DNA of 64,000 bases from SIG307 sp964545045 (GCA_964545045.1 CAZJEN010000011.1:27219-91218); one strand, 5' to 3'; counted from the first letter of the stretch, positions 17,890 to 27,100 are shown. A program made the numbers and translations. The notes: generated by a model not told the origin, from the sequence alone.

Positions 17890-18106
17890 CAAAGGAACGC
17901 ATGTAACCGAACTTCCGCATTCCGCCCCGGAGGGCAAGTTTTCCATAGGCCGCGAGGAACCGAGGTTCCGAACATAATCTGGTTGACCGAACCTTAAACC
18001 GTATCCGATAACAGAATAACCGAATAACAAAATAACGCGCAACAATAAACCATTGCTTCAGGCTGCAGCCGCCAATCAAAAAGGTGCGGACTATGCGGAA
18101 AAGCCC
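17890..18106. other. Non-coding interval between ribU and the 18107 gene
   Basis: No gene seen. Contains a small hairpin GGAACC/GGTTCC near 17965 and a degenerate AATAAC-type short repeat (about four units) near 18010-18040. No promoter of good quality was found on either strand. Confidence 0.5.
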
Positions 18107-18616
18107 TTACAGCTCTACCTCAAATTCCACAGTCTGATTGTAACGATCCAGCGCCAGCTGCATTTCCATAATGCAGGCTGCAACCGCTTCGTATTCCTGT
18201 TTTGCAAGCTCTAAGTCATAGTTGATGTACTGATATTCCGGCGCGCTGTTCCGTGCGGAAAAACCGCTCTCCTTACGCATCTTCGGCTCCTGCTTTCTCA
18301 AATAATCCAGAAACTCCTTCCGCTTATTTAACTGCGCCATCTCCACCAGAACGGAATCAATGCTCATAAAACGATCCCCTACCTGCACCTGGTTTGTCAC
18401 ATTGGCAAGATTAATGGCATGTTTGATTTTACAGATTTTCGCATCCAACTCTTTTATGGTTTCCGATACCTTTAAAAAGTCATAGGACGGCACCACCGGA
18501 GTCTCACCCACAGCCGCCGTGTACACGCAGGACTGACGCTCCTTGTTGTTCCAGAATTCTTTTTCCTCATTAAACTGCTTCAGCATCTTATTTGCATAAG
18601 CCGATGTCATTTTCAT
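18107..18616 (-). CDS. Conserved protein of unknown function
   Basis: 169 residues from ATG 18616; AGAAGGAG lies 10 nt before it, whereas the longer frame to 18655 has no ribosome site. Soluble, charged and largely helical (SETIKELDAKICKIKHAINLANVTNQV; LELAKQEYEAVAACIMEMQLALDRYNQ), with no Cys pair or nucleotide motif. Last gene of the YdcF-tatD-rsmA group, 65 nt after rsmA. I do not recognise the family; a coiled-coil helper or scaffold role is only a guess. Confidence 0.75.
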   Translation of the reverse strand: MKMTSAYANKMLKQFNEEKEFWNNKERQSCVYTAAVGETPVVPSYDFLKVSETIKELDAKICKIKHAINLANVTNQVQVGDRFMSIDSVLVEMAQLNKRKEFLDYLRKQEPKMRKESGFSARNSAPEYQYINYDLELAKQEYEAVAACIMEMQLALDRYNQTVEFEVEL

Positions 18617-18681
18617 CTGATCCACACTCCTTCTAAAAAATATATCGTATTTCACGTTTTACTACGCAATTTGCATTGTCG

Positions 18682-19548
18682 TTATCGTCCTGCAAACACA
18701 TTCGCCAGCTTCGCAAACTCCTGCAAAGTCAACGCCTCTCCGCGAATCGTCGGAGAAAATCCGCAGGCTTCCAAAGCCTTCGTCACTTCCTCCTTGGAAA
18801 AACTAAGCTCCGGAGAATTGGTCAAACCGTTCACTAACGTCTTTCTGCGCTGTGCGAAAGAAGCACGAATCAGTTTGAATAAAAGCTTCTCGTCTGCCAC
18901 CTCCACCGGCGGCTTACCGTGAAGTGTAAGCCGGATAACCGCAGAGCCCACATTCGGGCGCGGCATAAAACAGTTCGGCGGTACATTGGCCGCGATGTAC
19001 GGCTCCGCATAATACTGCACCGCCAGAGACAGGGCACCGTAATCCTTGCTGCCCGGACCCGCCTGCATGCGGTCCGCCACTTCCTTCTGCACCATAACGG
19101 TGATGGAAGCAAGCGGTACCCCCGCCTCAAACAGTCCCATAATAATCGGTGTCGTAATATAATACGGCAGATTTGCCACCACCTTAATCGGGCGGCCGCC
19201 GTTTTCCTCCTCCGCCAGCTTCTTTAAATCCAGCTTCAACACGTCGGAATTGATGACCTTCACATTATCATAAGTCGCAAGGGTATCCTCAGTCAAAATC
19301 GGAATCAGGTTCTTGTCGATTTCCACCGCAATGACCTTTCCTGCATTCTCACACAGATACTGGGTCATGGTGCCGATACCCGGCCCGATTTCCAACACGC
19401 AGTCATCTTTTGTGATGTCCGCAGCACGGATAATCTTTTCCAGCACATGGGTATCGATTAAAAAGTTCTGGCCGAACTTCTTTTGGAAATTGAATCCGTA
19501 TTTATTCAAAATCGCTATGGTTTCTTTTGGATTTCCTAAGGTTGCCAT
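18682..19548 (-). CDS. rsmA: 16S rRNA (adenine1518-N6/adenine1519-N6)-dimethyltransferase
   Basis: 288 residues from the ATG at 19548, preceded by GAAAGGATAAGT; the longer frame (306) adds residues without a ribosome site. KsgA/RsmA signatures: FGQNFLID near residue 22, SAM-binding VLEIGPGIGTMTQYL, and the catalytic NLPYYITTPI. It dimethylates two adjacent adenines in the 3' hairpin of 16S rRNA during small-subunit assembly; loss gives kasugamycin resistance. Length fits the family (about 270-295). Located after tatD, a common arrangement in Firmicutes. Confidence 0.96.
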   Translation of the reverse strand: MATLGNPKETIAILNKYGFNFQKKFGQNFLIDTHVLEKIIRAADITKDDCVLEIGPGIGTMTQYLCENAGKVIAVEIDKNLIPILTEDTLATYDNVKVINSDVLKLDLKKLAEEENGGRPIKVVANLPYYITTPIIMGLFEAGVPLASITVMVQKEVADRMQAGPGSKDYGALSLAVQYYAEPYIAANVPPNCFMPRPNVGSAVIRLTLHGKPPVEVADEKLLFKLIRASFAQRRKTLVNGLTNSPELSFSKEEVTKALEACGFSPTIRGEALTLQEFAKLANVFAGR

Positions 19549-19632
19549 ACTTATCCTTTCTGTCCGTTTCCGGGACCGGTTTCCACCGTTTTGACTGTAC
19601 AAACCGTCGTCTCGTACAACATTTTCATCCTT

Positions 19633-20409
19633 TTACAAAAGCTTGTACAACGCTCTCGCATTCGCTTCCGTCAATCTTTCCACTTCCTCCGCGGTCATCC
19701 CCCGCAAAGTCGCTATTTCCTCTATTACAAGCTTAAGCAACGTAGAATCGTTTCGTTTGCCCCGATAAGGCACCGGTGCCAGATACGGGCAATCCGTTTC
19801 GATTACCAGTTTATCAAGAGGCATGGTTTCCACCACTTCCTTTAACTTCTTTCCGTTCTTAAAGGTCACTACACCGCCCACGCCGATGTAAAAGCCCATG
19901 TCGGTATATTCCTTCGCAATCTCCGCAGAGCCAGAAAAGCAGTGGATAACTCCCCGAAGCTTTCCGCCGGACTGTTGATATGCTGCCCGCATAATTTCCA
20001 ACGTTTCCTGCGTAGCTTCTCTGGAATGAATCACCACCGGCAAATCCTTTTCTATCGCCAAGTCAAGCTGTCGTAAAAACCACTGCCGCTGTACCTCGTG
20101 AGGTGCCGTGTCCCAGTAATAATCCAGGCCGATTTCCCCGATGGCAACAATTTTTTCCTCATCTGCCAGTCGTGAAATCTCCTCAAACATCTCCTCCGTC
20201 AGCTCCCCCGCATGGTCCGGGTGAATGCCCGCCGCACCGTACACAAAAGGATACTTCCCTGTCAGCTCCAAAATCCTCTTTAAAGAGGCAGGGCTTGCAC
20301 AAATATTCACTACCGTGCCCACTCCCTTTTCGTTCAAAGAAGAAAGCACCGCTTCTCTATCCTCATCAAAAGCCTCATCGTCATAATGGGCATGGGTATC
20401 AAAAATCAT
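19633..20409 (-). CDS. TatD-family metal-dependent hydrolase/DNase
   Basis: 258 residues, full length for the family. Metal ligands visible: THAHYDD (HxH) at the start, GEIGLDYYW (Glu), HSRE and HCFSG (His), ETDCPYLAP (Asp) near the end. TatD enzymes are TIM-barrel nucleases acting on DNA 3' ends or damaged nucleotides; exact substrate not shown. AGAGGTAA precedes the ATG. It lies 10 nt after the YdcF-like gene and 84 nt before rsmA. Confidence 0.93.
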   Translation of the reverse strand: MIFDTHAHYDDEAFDEDREAVLSSLNEKGVGTVVNICASPASLKRILELTGKYPFVYGAAGIHPDHAGELTEEMFEEISRLADEEKIVAIGEIGLDYYWDTAPHEVQRQWFLRQLDLAIEKDLPVVIHSREATQETLEIMRAAYQQSGGKLRGVIHCFSGSAEIAKEYTDMGFYIGVGGVVTFKNGKKLKEVVETMPLDKLVIETDCPYLAPVPYRGKRNDSTLLKLVIEEIATLRGMTAEEVERLTEANARALYKLL

Positions 20410-20419
20410 AATTTTACCT

Positions 20420-21382
20420 CTAAAAATTTCCGCTCAAAGCTTCCTTTGTAATCGCAAAAAACTCCCGCACATAATACTGTATGGTAACCGCAAAAAACTC
20501 CGTAGCACCCAGTCCGGTCACATTGGTGTAGCCGAGATTTTTCGCCAGCTTTACCGCCCGGAACACATGAAAATCATTGGTAACAAGCACTACCTCTTTT
20601 GAAACAAACCGAATCGGACTCACATTTGTTCCGCAAAGCGGAGTCTCTTCTTCCGCCCCGGATTTCTCCCTTTCATACTGCTGTATCACTTCCGCGGAAA
20701 ACCGCAAATTTTCCGCAGTACTGGTAGAATGATTCTCCAACAAAATCCTCTCCTCGGCAATCCCGAGGCGAACCAGTCCCTGACGAATTGCCTCCGCCTC
20801 GCTGATATTTTCGCCGCTGCCCTTTCCGCCGGATGCCACCGCAATTGCCTTCGGATGCTCTTTTAAGTACTCCGCTGCCGCCCGAATTCGCGCCGAAAGC
20901 ACCAAAGTCGGTACCTCCCCCCGGACCTGCGCCCCAAGCACAATCACATACTCGGCGTTATCTTCCGGAGCCTTTCTGCCTGCAGAAAATACCACTGCCT
21001 CCACTGTCAGAAACACCGCCATACAGAGCCAAAAAACGCCACACAAACACATGGCCGTCATCTTAAGCCGCGGCAACCGTCCCGTCAACACGAAAAACAG
21101 CAACACCGCCGCCACTAACGCCACCACACAGGTCACCGGCCAAAACCACAAAAAAGAAGTTGCCTTTCCGGACGCATACACCACCACTGTGGAATAAAGA
21201 AACGCAAACACGGCATACAACAGCAGAACCCCAAAGGTAATCCACAAAAACACCTGCATTCCCTTACTCCTTTCCAATCGCTTCATACGCTCTCCCACCG
21301 ACAACTTCTCCTTTGATAAACAACGCTCAAGCCTGTCCAAATCAGACTTCCTACACTTAAAAACTCTATTACGTAACTTCAT
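20420..21382 (-). CDS. YdcF-like (DUF218) membrane protein
   Basis: 320 residues. Residues about 45-160 contain three to four membrane helices; about 170-320 is the DUF218 domain: VIVLGAQVRGEVPTLVLSARI, VASGGKGSGENISEAEAIRQGL, NHSTSTAENLRFS, VTNDFHVFRAVKLAKNLGY. Proteins of this family (SanA, YdcF, ElyC) act at the envelope; biochemical activity is unclear. First gene of the operon; ACAGGAGG before the ATG. Between residues 240 and 270 there is a Glu-rich insertion. An untested -35/-10 pair (TTAATG, 17 nt, TATTAA) lies upstream. Confidence 0.85.
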   Translation of the reverse strand: MKLRNRVFKCRKSDLDRLERCLSKEKLSVGERMKRLERSKGMQVFLWITFGVLLLYAVFAFLYSTVVVYASGKATSFLWFWPVTCVVALVAAVLLFFVLTGRLPRLKMTAMCLCGVFWLCMAVFLTVEAVVFSAGRKAPEDNAEYVIVLGAQVRGEVPTLVLSARIRAAAEYLKEHPKAIAVASGGKGSGENISEAEAIRQGLVRLGIAEERILLENHSTSTAENLRFSAEVIQQYEREKSGAEEETPLCGTNVSPIRFVSKEVVLVTNDFHVFRAVKLAKNLGYTNVTGLGATEFFAVTIQYYVREFFAITKEALSGNF

Positions 21383-21578
21383 CCGTCAATCCTCCTGTGT
21401 AAACCGATATCATTCCTTAATACCACTCTAACACAGAAACATTAACCTATTCTTGCCGACTTCTTAAGGCTTCTTAAACAAAGTCTTTCAATTCATGAAA
21501 GAAACCGTCTCTCTACTATCTCGTAACCCTTCTTCAAACCGCAGAAATCGGCCTCAGAAGGTAACCTTTTCAAAAACA
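21383..21578. other. Leader region of the YdcF-like operon; no gene
   Basis: Non-coding interval upstream of the YdcF-like gene, merging into the fold-back element that begins at about 21579. A weak promoter for YdcF is possible near 21410-21445. No open frame with a ribosome site seen. Confidence 0.5.
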
Positions 21579-21967
21579 GCCTCTAACCCCGCCTATTTAC
21601 CGTCGAAAACCATTCATCAAATGAGTTGGTTTTCGAACTTTATGCAGGGTATTAGGCAGTTCTTATTGCTCCGTAAGTCTGTCAGCAGCGCTCGGACAGG
21701 ACGTCCGAGCATCACAAGCGGACCTGCTCCGCTTGTGGCGCCGATGTGCGACTGCGAAGCAGTCTTCCTCTGCACATCGTGCGCATCCTGCGGAGCACAA
21801 ATTTGTTGAAAACAAATTCGCCATAAGGCATGGATGCCGCATAAGACCGGTTGCGTTACACTATCATAACCTTCCCCGGAGGAATTAGAACTCCTTATAC
21901 CCGGAAGACGAGAGAAAACCAATTCGTTTGATGAAAGGTTTGACCCGTACATTCCGGGGGTAGAGGC
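21579..21967. repeat. Long imperfect fold-back element A, directly after metG
   Basis: About 389 bp that pairs with itself at several nested levels. Outermost GCCTCTA (21579-21585) with TAGAGGC (21961-21967); main arms 21608-21634 and 21914-21940, 24 of 27 positions complementary; a further partly matched arm around 21648-21674 with about 21880-21902. The core carries separate GC-rich hairpins: 21690-21697/21703-21710, 21713-21722/21728-21737 (10 bp perfect), 21743-21749/21772-21778, and AATTTGTT/AACAAATT near 21799. It ends 9 nt from the metG stop. Read on the minus strand it is followed by TGTTTTTG, so it could end metG transcription, but its size far exceeds a terminator. No protein-like frame is conserved in it. 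Confidence 0.8.
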
Positions 21968-21976
21968 GTCCCTTTG

Positions 21977-23992
21977 TTAACAGATTTCTGCGCCCGCCGG
22001 CATCTTCTTCTCCGGCGTCATCAGTGCCAGCTCTCCGTTCTCATCCTCGGCACAAAGAAGCATACCCTCGGATACGATACCTGCAAGGGTCGCCGGCTTC
22101 AGATTAACAAGCACCATAACCTTCTTGCCCACCATTTCCTCAGCGGAATAGTGCTGCTTAATACCGGACACAATCTGCTTTACCTGGCTGCCGATCTTTA
22201 CCTGGGAGCAGAGAAGCTTTTTGGACTTCTTCACTTCCTCACAAGCGATAATCTCACCCACCTGGAACTGTAACTTTGCAAAATCGTCATAGGTAATTTC
22301 CGGCTTTGCTTCGATATCAATAACAGACTCTTCTTCCTTTGCTTCCTCTTCTCCCGGAACCGGAAGACCGAGACGCTTTGCTTCCGCAGCCGCCTCTGCC
22401 GCTGCCTCCGCACGCTGCTTCTCCTGAATCACAGCAACCTTCTCCATCACTTCCTTTGCATCAAGACGAGCAAAGAGAATTTCCGGAGTGTCCGTTACCT
22501 TGGTGCCGGATACATACAAACCGTAAGTTTTTAAGTCTTCCTGGCTACGTTCTTTTGCATTTAATTGTGCAAAAATCTTATCTGCGGTACGCGGAAGGAA
22601 AGACTTAAGAAGAGACGCACCGATGCAAATGCTCTCAACTAAGTTGTAAAGCACGGTAGCCAGGCGGTCTGCGTTTGCTTCGTCCTTTGCCAGTGCCCAC
22701 GGAGCAGTCTCATCAATATATTTATTACAACGCTTGAACAAATTAAATACTGCGGAAATGGCATCAGCCACACGAAGCTTCTCCATCTTCTCTTCCACAA
22801 TACCCGGGGTCTCAAGAGCCAGCGCCTTTAACTCCTCATCCACCGGCTCAGCCACGCCGCCGTTACGAACCACACCGTCAAAGTACTTATTGCTCATGGA
22901 AATGGTACGGTTTACCAGGTTACCTAAGGTATTTGCAAGGTCTGCATTAAGACGCTCAACGAGAAGCTCCCAAGTGATAGTTCCGTCGTTATCAAACGGC
23001 ATTTCATGAAGTACGAAGTAACGTACCGCATCCACGCCGAACAAATCAGCCATATCGTCCGCATAAATTACGTTACCCTTGGACTTACTCATCTTGTCAC
23101 CGCCCTGCAGCAACCACGGATGACCGAAAATCTGCTTCGGAAGCGGAATATCTAAGGACATCAGGAAAATCGGCCAGTAAATCGTATGAAAACGGATAAT
23201 ATCCTTACCGATTAAGTGTAAATCTGCCGGCCAAAGCTTGTTAAACTGCTCTGTCGGATTGCCGTCCGCATCATAACCGATACCGGTGATGTAGTTGGTC
23301 AACGCATCCAGCCATACATAAACCACGTGCTTCGGGTCCTCTTCTACCGGAATGCCCCACTTGAAGGAGGTACGGGATACACAAAGGTCCTGTAAGCCCG
23401 GAAGCAGGAAATTGTTCATCATCTCATTCTTACGGCTCACCGGCTGAATGAACTCCGGATGGGTATTGATGTGCTCAATGAGGCGGTCCGCATACTTGCT
23501 CATTCTGAAGAAATATGCCTCTTCCTTTGCCGGCTGTACTGCACGTCCGCAATCCGGACACTTACCGTCCACCAGCTGGGAATCGGTCCAGAAGGACTCA
23601 CACGGGGTACAATACATTCCCTCGTAAGCGCCCTTGTAAATATCGCCCTTATCCACCATCTTCTTGAAAATCTTCTTTACCTGGGCCTCATGGTCCGCAT
23701 CGGTGGTACGGATAAACTTATCATAGGAAGTATCCACCAAATCCCAGATACGCTTAATCTCGCCGGAAACGCTGTCTACAAACTCCTTCGGAGTTACACC
23801 TGCTGCAGCAGCCTTTTCCTCAATCTTCTGACCGTGCTCGTCGGTACCGGTCTGTAAAAATACGTCATAGCCCTGAAATCTCTTATAACGGGCGATGCTG
23901 TCCGCCAAAATTGCCTCGTAGGTGTTGCCGATATGCGGCTTACCGGAGGTATACGCAATTGCGGTTGTAATGTAATACGGTTTCTTACTCAT
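21977..23992 (-). CDS. metG: Methionyl-tRNA synthetase
   Basis: 671 residues. Class I signatures: HIGN (YTSGKPHIGNTYEAI) at residues about 20-23 and KMSKSKGN near 300. One Cys4 zinc knuckle: CTPC and CPDC near 127-148. The C-terminal 110 residues are a Trbp111/EMAP-type tRNA-binding domain (FQVGEIIACEEVKKSKKLLCSQVKIG), joined by an Ala/Glu-rich linker (AEAAAEAAAEAKRLG). Charges tRNA-Met and initiator tRNA. It is 99 nt downstream of metI with no terminator visible between, so it may share the T-box-controlled transcript with metQNI. AGAAGGA lies before the ATG. Confidence 0.97.
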   Translation of the reverse strand: MSKKPYYITTAIAYTSGKPHIGNTYEAILADSIARYKRFQGYDVFLQTGTDEHGQKIEEKAAAAGVTPKEFVDSVSGEIKRIWDLVDTSYDKFIRTTDADHEAQVKKIFKKMVDKGDIYKGAYEGMYCTPCESFWTDSQLVDGKCPDCGRAVQPAKEEAYFFRMSKYADRLIEHINTHPEFIQPVSRKNEMMNNFLLPGLQDLCVSRTSFKWGIPVEEDPKHVVYVWLDALTNYITGIGYDADGNPTEQFNKLWPADLHLIGKDIIRFHTIYWPIFLMSLDIPLPKQIFGHPWLLQGGDKMSKSKGNVIYADDMADLFGVDAVRYFVLHEMPFDNDGTITWELLVERLNADLANTLGNLVNRTISMSNKYFDGVVRNGGVAEPVDEELKALALETPGIVEEKMEKLRVADAISAVFNLFKRCNKYIDETAPWALAKDEANADRLATVLYNLVESICIGASLLKSFLPRTADKIFAQLNAKERSQEDLKTYGLYVSGTKVTDTPEILFARLDAKEVMEKVAVIQEKQRAEAAAEAAAEAKRLGLPVPGEEEAKEEESVIDIEAKPEITYDDFAKLQFQVGEIIACEEVKKSKKLLCSQVKIGSQVKQIVSGIKQHYSAEEMVGKKVMVLVNLKPATLAGIVSEGMLLCAEDENGELALMTPEKKMPAGAEIC

Positions 23993-24091
23993 GGTTTTTC
24001 CTTCTTTCTTATACTTCTTTTATTTCGGCCTTGTGTTTCATCTTCCCGAAGTCTCACCGGCATTTATTTTTTTGCTCTTCTTTATATATTA

Positions 24092-24796
24092 CTAGTGTTT
24101 TACCCTACGATCCAGTTTTACCGCCAGCTTCGTTCCCACACTCTGGAACACCTGCACCAGTACGATGAGGATAATCACTGCAATAAGCATCACAAGATAC
24201 TTATAACGGTAATATCCGTAGTTGATGGCGATCTTACCCAGGCCGCCGCCACCGATAATACCGCTCATTGCCGTGTAACCGAGAATTGTGGTAATGGCAA
24301 TGGTAAAATTGGAAATCAGGGACGGAATGCTCTCCGGCAGCATGACCTTTACAATAATCTGCATCGGGGAAGCACCCATACTTTGGGCCATTTCGATGAT
24401 GTTCGGATTCAGTTCACGAAGACTGCTTTCCACCAATCGTGCCACAAACGGGAACGCTGCAATGACAAGGGGTACGATAGATGCCGTCGTTCCTACGGAA
24501 GTACCCACGATAAGTCTCGTTAACGGGAATACCAAAATCATCAAAATCAAAAACGGAATGGAACGAAGCAGGTTAATTACCACGTTTAACACATGCATAA
24601 CGCCCTTCGGAAGCGGCAATACGCCGTCCTTTTCTCCGGCTACCAGTAAAATACCTAACGGCAGGCCGAGGATAATGGCAAAAGCCGTGGCCAGCACCGT
24701 TACATAGGTGGTTTCCCACAACGCAAAGGGCATTTCTTCCTTTAAAATCGTCAGTGCCTCGGAAACAGCTTCCGATGTAAACATTTTATCCAGCAT
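24092..24796 (-). CDS. metI: Methionine ABC transporter permease MetI
   Basis: 234 residues, about five or six membrane helices, with the BPD-transport permease EAA-type loop (SSLRELNPNIIEMAQSMGAS) that docks to MetN. GGIIGGGGLGKIAINYGY is typical of MetI. Together with MetN and MetQ it imports methionine. Start at 24796 with GGAGGTGA upstream, overlapping metN by 11 nt. Confidence 0.95.
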   Translation of the reverse strand: MLDKMFTSEAVSEALTILKEEMPFALWETTYVTVLATAFAIILGLPLGILLVAGEKDGVLPLPKGVMHVLNVVINLLRSIPFLILMILVFPLTRLIVGTSVGTTASIVPLVIAAFPFVARLVESSLRELNPNIIEMAQSMGASPMQIIVKVMLPESIPSLISNFTIAITTILGYTAMSGIIGGGGLGKIAINYGYYRYKYLVMLIAVIILIVLVQVFQSVGTKLAVKLDRRVKH

Positions 24797-25799
24797 TTCC
24801 CGTCACCTCCGTTACCAGTACATTTCCTGTCGCGGTCAGATATTTCACGGCACGCTGTACCGTTTCTTCCTCCTCCGGAAGACCCAGAAGCATGTTGCCG
24901 TATACCTTATCTCCGAGACATTTCGTAGACGCGTACAAAATATTGGCCGCAATCTTTTCATCCATGGCCATCTGGGTAATGAGCGGTGCTCCCGCTGCCA
25001 TTGCCCCGTTGAATACCACACGAAGAACCCGCTCTCCCGGATGCACCGGAACCACTTCTCCTTCGCCGTCCGGGAACACCAAACGCTTTGCCGCATCGGA
25101 CTGCGGGTCCGCAAATACTGCGGAAACCTCACCTTCCTCTGCAACCACGCCGCCGTCCAAAATTGCCACACGATTACAAATCTCTTCCACCACACTCATC
25201 TGGTGGGTAATAATAATAATCGTAATGCCGAGACGCTCGTTGATATCCTTTAAAAGCTCCAAAATATCGTGGGTCGTCTTCGGGTCCAGTGCACTGGTTG
25301 CCTCATCACAAAGCAGTACCTTCGGCTGTGTGGCCAATGCTCTTGCAATGGCAATTCGCTGCTGCTGACCGCCGGACAACTGGGCCGGATAGCTTTCTGC
25401 CTTATCCGGAAGTCCGACAATTTCCAAAAGCTCCATGGCACGCTTTTTCGCGTCTTCTTTCTTTACACCCGCCAGTTCTAACGGAAAGCAAATATTCCGG
25501 AGACAGGTCTTTTGCATCAAAAGATTAAATCCCTGAAAAATCATAGTCACATCTCTGCGAACCTTACGAAGTTCCTTCTGAGAAAGCTCTCCCAAGTCCT
25601 GTCCGTCCATAAGGACCGCACCCGCCGTCGGTCGCTCCAGCATATTGATGCATCGTACCAGCGTACTCTTTCCCGCGCCGCTCATACCGATGATACCGTA
25701 AATATCACCGTCGTTTACGGTCAGGGAAATATTCTTTAGCGCCTCCACCGTTCCGGCTGATGTCCGGAAGGTTTTGGACAAATTTTTAATTTCTATCAT
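24786..25799 (-). CDS. metN: Methionine ABC transporter ATP-binding protein MetN
   Basis: 337 residues. Walker A GMSGAGKST (about 38-46), Q-loop, signature LSGGQQQRIAIARAL, Walker B VLLCDEATSALDP, H-loop IITHQMS. The last 80 residues form the NIL regulatory domain (VFNGAMAAGAPLITQMAMDEKIAANILYA), which in MetN binds methionine and inhibits transport. Middle gene of metQ-metN-metI; overlaps metI by 11 nt and lies 66 nt after metQ. Confidence 0.96.
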   Translation of the reverse strand: MIEIKNLSKTFRTSAGTVEALKNISLTVNDGDIYGIIGMSGAGKSTLVRCINMLERPTAGAVLMDGQDLGELSQKELRKVRRDVTMIFQGFNLLMQKTCLRNICFPLELAGVKKEDAKKRAMELLEIVGLPDKAESYPAQLSGGQQQRIAIARALATQPKVLLCDEATSALDPKTTHDILELLKDINERLGITIIIITHQMSVVEEICNRVAILDGGVVAEEGEVSAVFADPQSDAAKRLVFPDGEGEVVPVHPGERVLRVVFNGAMAAGAPLITQMAMDEKIAANILYASTKCLGDKVYGNMLLGLPEEEETVQRAVKYLTATGNVLVTEVTGNAG

Positions 25800-25865
25800 G
25801 ACTTCACCTCAGTCCGCGGACAATCCCCGGACTTCCTTTCTGCCGAAAATCACTCAAATAGCACC

Positions 25866-26720
25866 TTACTGCTGTCCCTTGATAGCCTCTAAGGTCGTCT
25901 GCTTGCCGCCGTAAATTCCCATCGGCTCTACATGCACGGAGCTTGCGGATACGATATGAGTGCCGTTCTGCGCATTAAAATCATCCAGATACGGAGTATG
26001 CTGGAAGTAGTTTGCATCTACCTCACCGCTCTCAACCACGTTGTTCGGCTGTACATAATCGGTGTACTCGATAATCTCAAGAGTAATATCCTTTGCCGCA
26101 AGAATGTCCTTGGCAATCTCTAAAATCTCTGCATGCGGGGTCGGTGAAGCCGCAACGGAAATCTTGGTGCCTGCCAATGCCGCATAGTCAACGGAAGCAT
26201 CGTAACCGTCACCCGGCTCTGCCACAACGCTGACAACCGCTCCGGCATAGGTCTTACCGATATAATCAGCCACCGCACTGCTCTCCAATGCCGCAACAAG
26301 GGCCTTAATCTTATCCGCGGACTCGTTGCCTTCCTTTACCGCAAGAATGTTGCTGTAAGCAGAAAACGCGCCCTCAATGGCAAGAGAATCCTCTACCGGG
26401 TTAATATCTGCGGAAATTGCGTAGTTGGAATTGATTACCGCGTAATCCACATCCTGCAATACATTCGGAAGCTGTGCTGCTTCTACTTCATTGAAGGAAA
26501 GGTTGTACGGATTCTCCGCGATATCTCTTACGGTTGCGGTAATGCCCGCACCCTCCTTTAAGGTAATATACCCAAGTTCCTCCAAAAGAAGCAACGCTCT
26601 TGCCTCATTGGTGGTGTCGTTCGGAACCGCAACAGTGATTCCCTTGTCCTTGCCGCAACCCGCGAAAGCCGCGATTGCTAAAACTGCTGTTACTAAAAGT
26701 GCTGTGAGTTTTTTCTTCAT
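25866..26720 (-). CDS. metQ: Methionine-binding lipoprotein MetQ (NlpA family)
   Basis: 284 residues. Signal peptide MKKKLTALLVTAVLAIAAFAGC with lipobox FAGC; NlpA/MetQ core (VANSNYAI-like INSNYAISADI, YFQHTPYLDDFN). Binds methionine outside the membrane and delivers it to MetNI. First gene after the T-box leader; AAAGGAGA before the ATG. Assignment to methionine rather than other NlpA substrates rests on the ATG specifier of the T-box and the adjacent metG. Confidence 0.93.
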   Translation of the reverse strand: MKKKLTALLVTAVLAIAAFAGCGKDKGITVAVPNDTTNEARALLLLEELGYITLKEGAGITATVRDIAENPYNLSFNEVEAAQLPNVLQDVDYAVINSNYAISADINPVEDSLAIEGAFSAYSNILAVKEGNESADKIKALVAALESSAVADYIGKTYAGAVVSVVAEPGDGYDASVDYAALAGTKISVAASPTPHAEILEIAKDILAAKDITLEIIEYTDYVQPNNVVESGEVDANYFQHTPYLDDFNAQNGTHIVSASSVHVEPMGIYGGKQTTLEAIKGQQ

Positions 26721-26778
26721 AGTTTTGTCTCTCCTTTACATAAAATCAGCCGGAATCCTTCAGCTTAAAGACTCCGGC

Positions 26779-26822
26779 AAAAAGAAAATCCGTCTCCAAG
26801 CTCCTGCGAACTTAAAGACGGA
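26779..26822 (-). terminator. T-box terminator
   Basis: On the minus strand CCGTCT-AAG ... CTT-AGACGG stem followed by ATTTTCTTTTT. Competes with the antiterminator that includes the T-box sequence just upstream. A second, smaller GCCGGA/TCCGGC hairpin lies between it and metQ. Confidence 0.85.
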
Positions 26823-27065
26823 ATAGAATCCGTGGTACCACTTTAATTCATGTATTCCTCACGAAATACACCTCACTGACTGCTCCCTTGCGGTTTACAG
26901 TCGCACACGATAACGGGTGTACCCGTCGCAGCCTAAGAAATACTCCTCGGTGCGAAGCTCCGGAACCATGTTCGGTAAGTATTCACTCTTCTGCTCTCAG
27001 CATCCGCAGAATTCTCTGTAAAGCCCTTCGTTACCTACTCTTTCCTTCACTGCCTTTAGCTATTT
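26779..27065 (-). ncRNA. T-box riboswitch, Met specifier, controlling metQNI (and possibly metG)
   Basis: Leader read on the minus strand. Stem I has the AGTA / GAAC loop-E pair with an ATG specifier (26967-26969) in the context GAAC-ATG-G, matching methionine. The T-box sequence AAAGTGGTACCACG is at 26831-26844, followed by a terminator stem CCGTCT ... AGACGG (about 26788-26822) and T-rich tail ATTTTCTTTTT. Uncharged tRNA-Met should bind and stabilise the antiterminator, turning on methionine uptake when charging is low. Confidence 0.93.
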
Positions 27066-27071
27066 GTGCCG

Positions 27072-27100
27072 ATTATAGCACGATTTTTTGGATTTGTCAA
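27072..27100 (-). promoter_or_regulatory. Consensus sigma-A promoter of the T-box transcript
   Basis: On the minus strand TTGACA (27095-27100), 17-nt spacer, TATAAT (27072-27077): both hexamers perfect. The -35 overlaps the stop codon of the upstream gene at 27097. Confidence 0.92.

Noticed and set aside
17882..18106. A third fold-back element beside the 18107 gene
   Set aside because: Compared the right end with the left end and found no extended arm complementarity, only one short GGAACC/GGTTCC hairpin.
21495..21952. Open frames on both strands across fold-back element A
   Set aside because: They span the inverted repeat, have no ribosome sites and unlikely compositions; the pairing pattern explains the sequence better.
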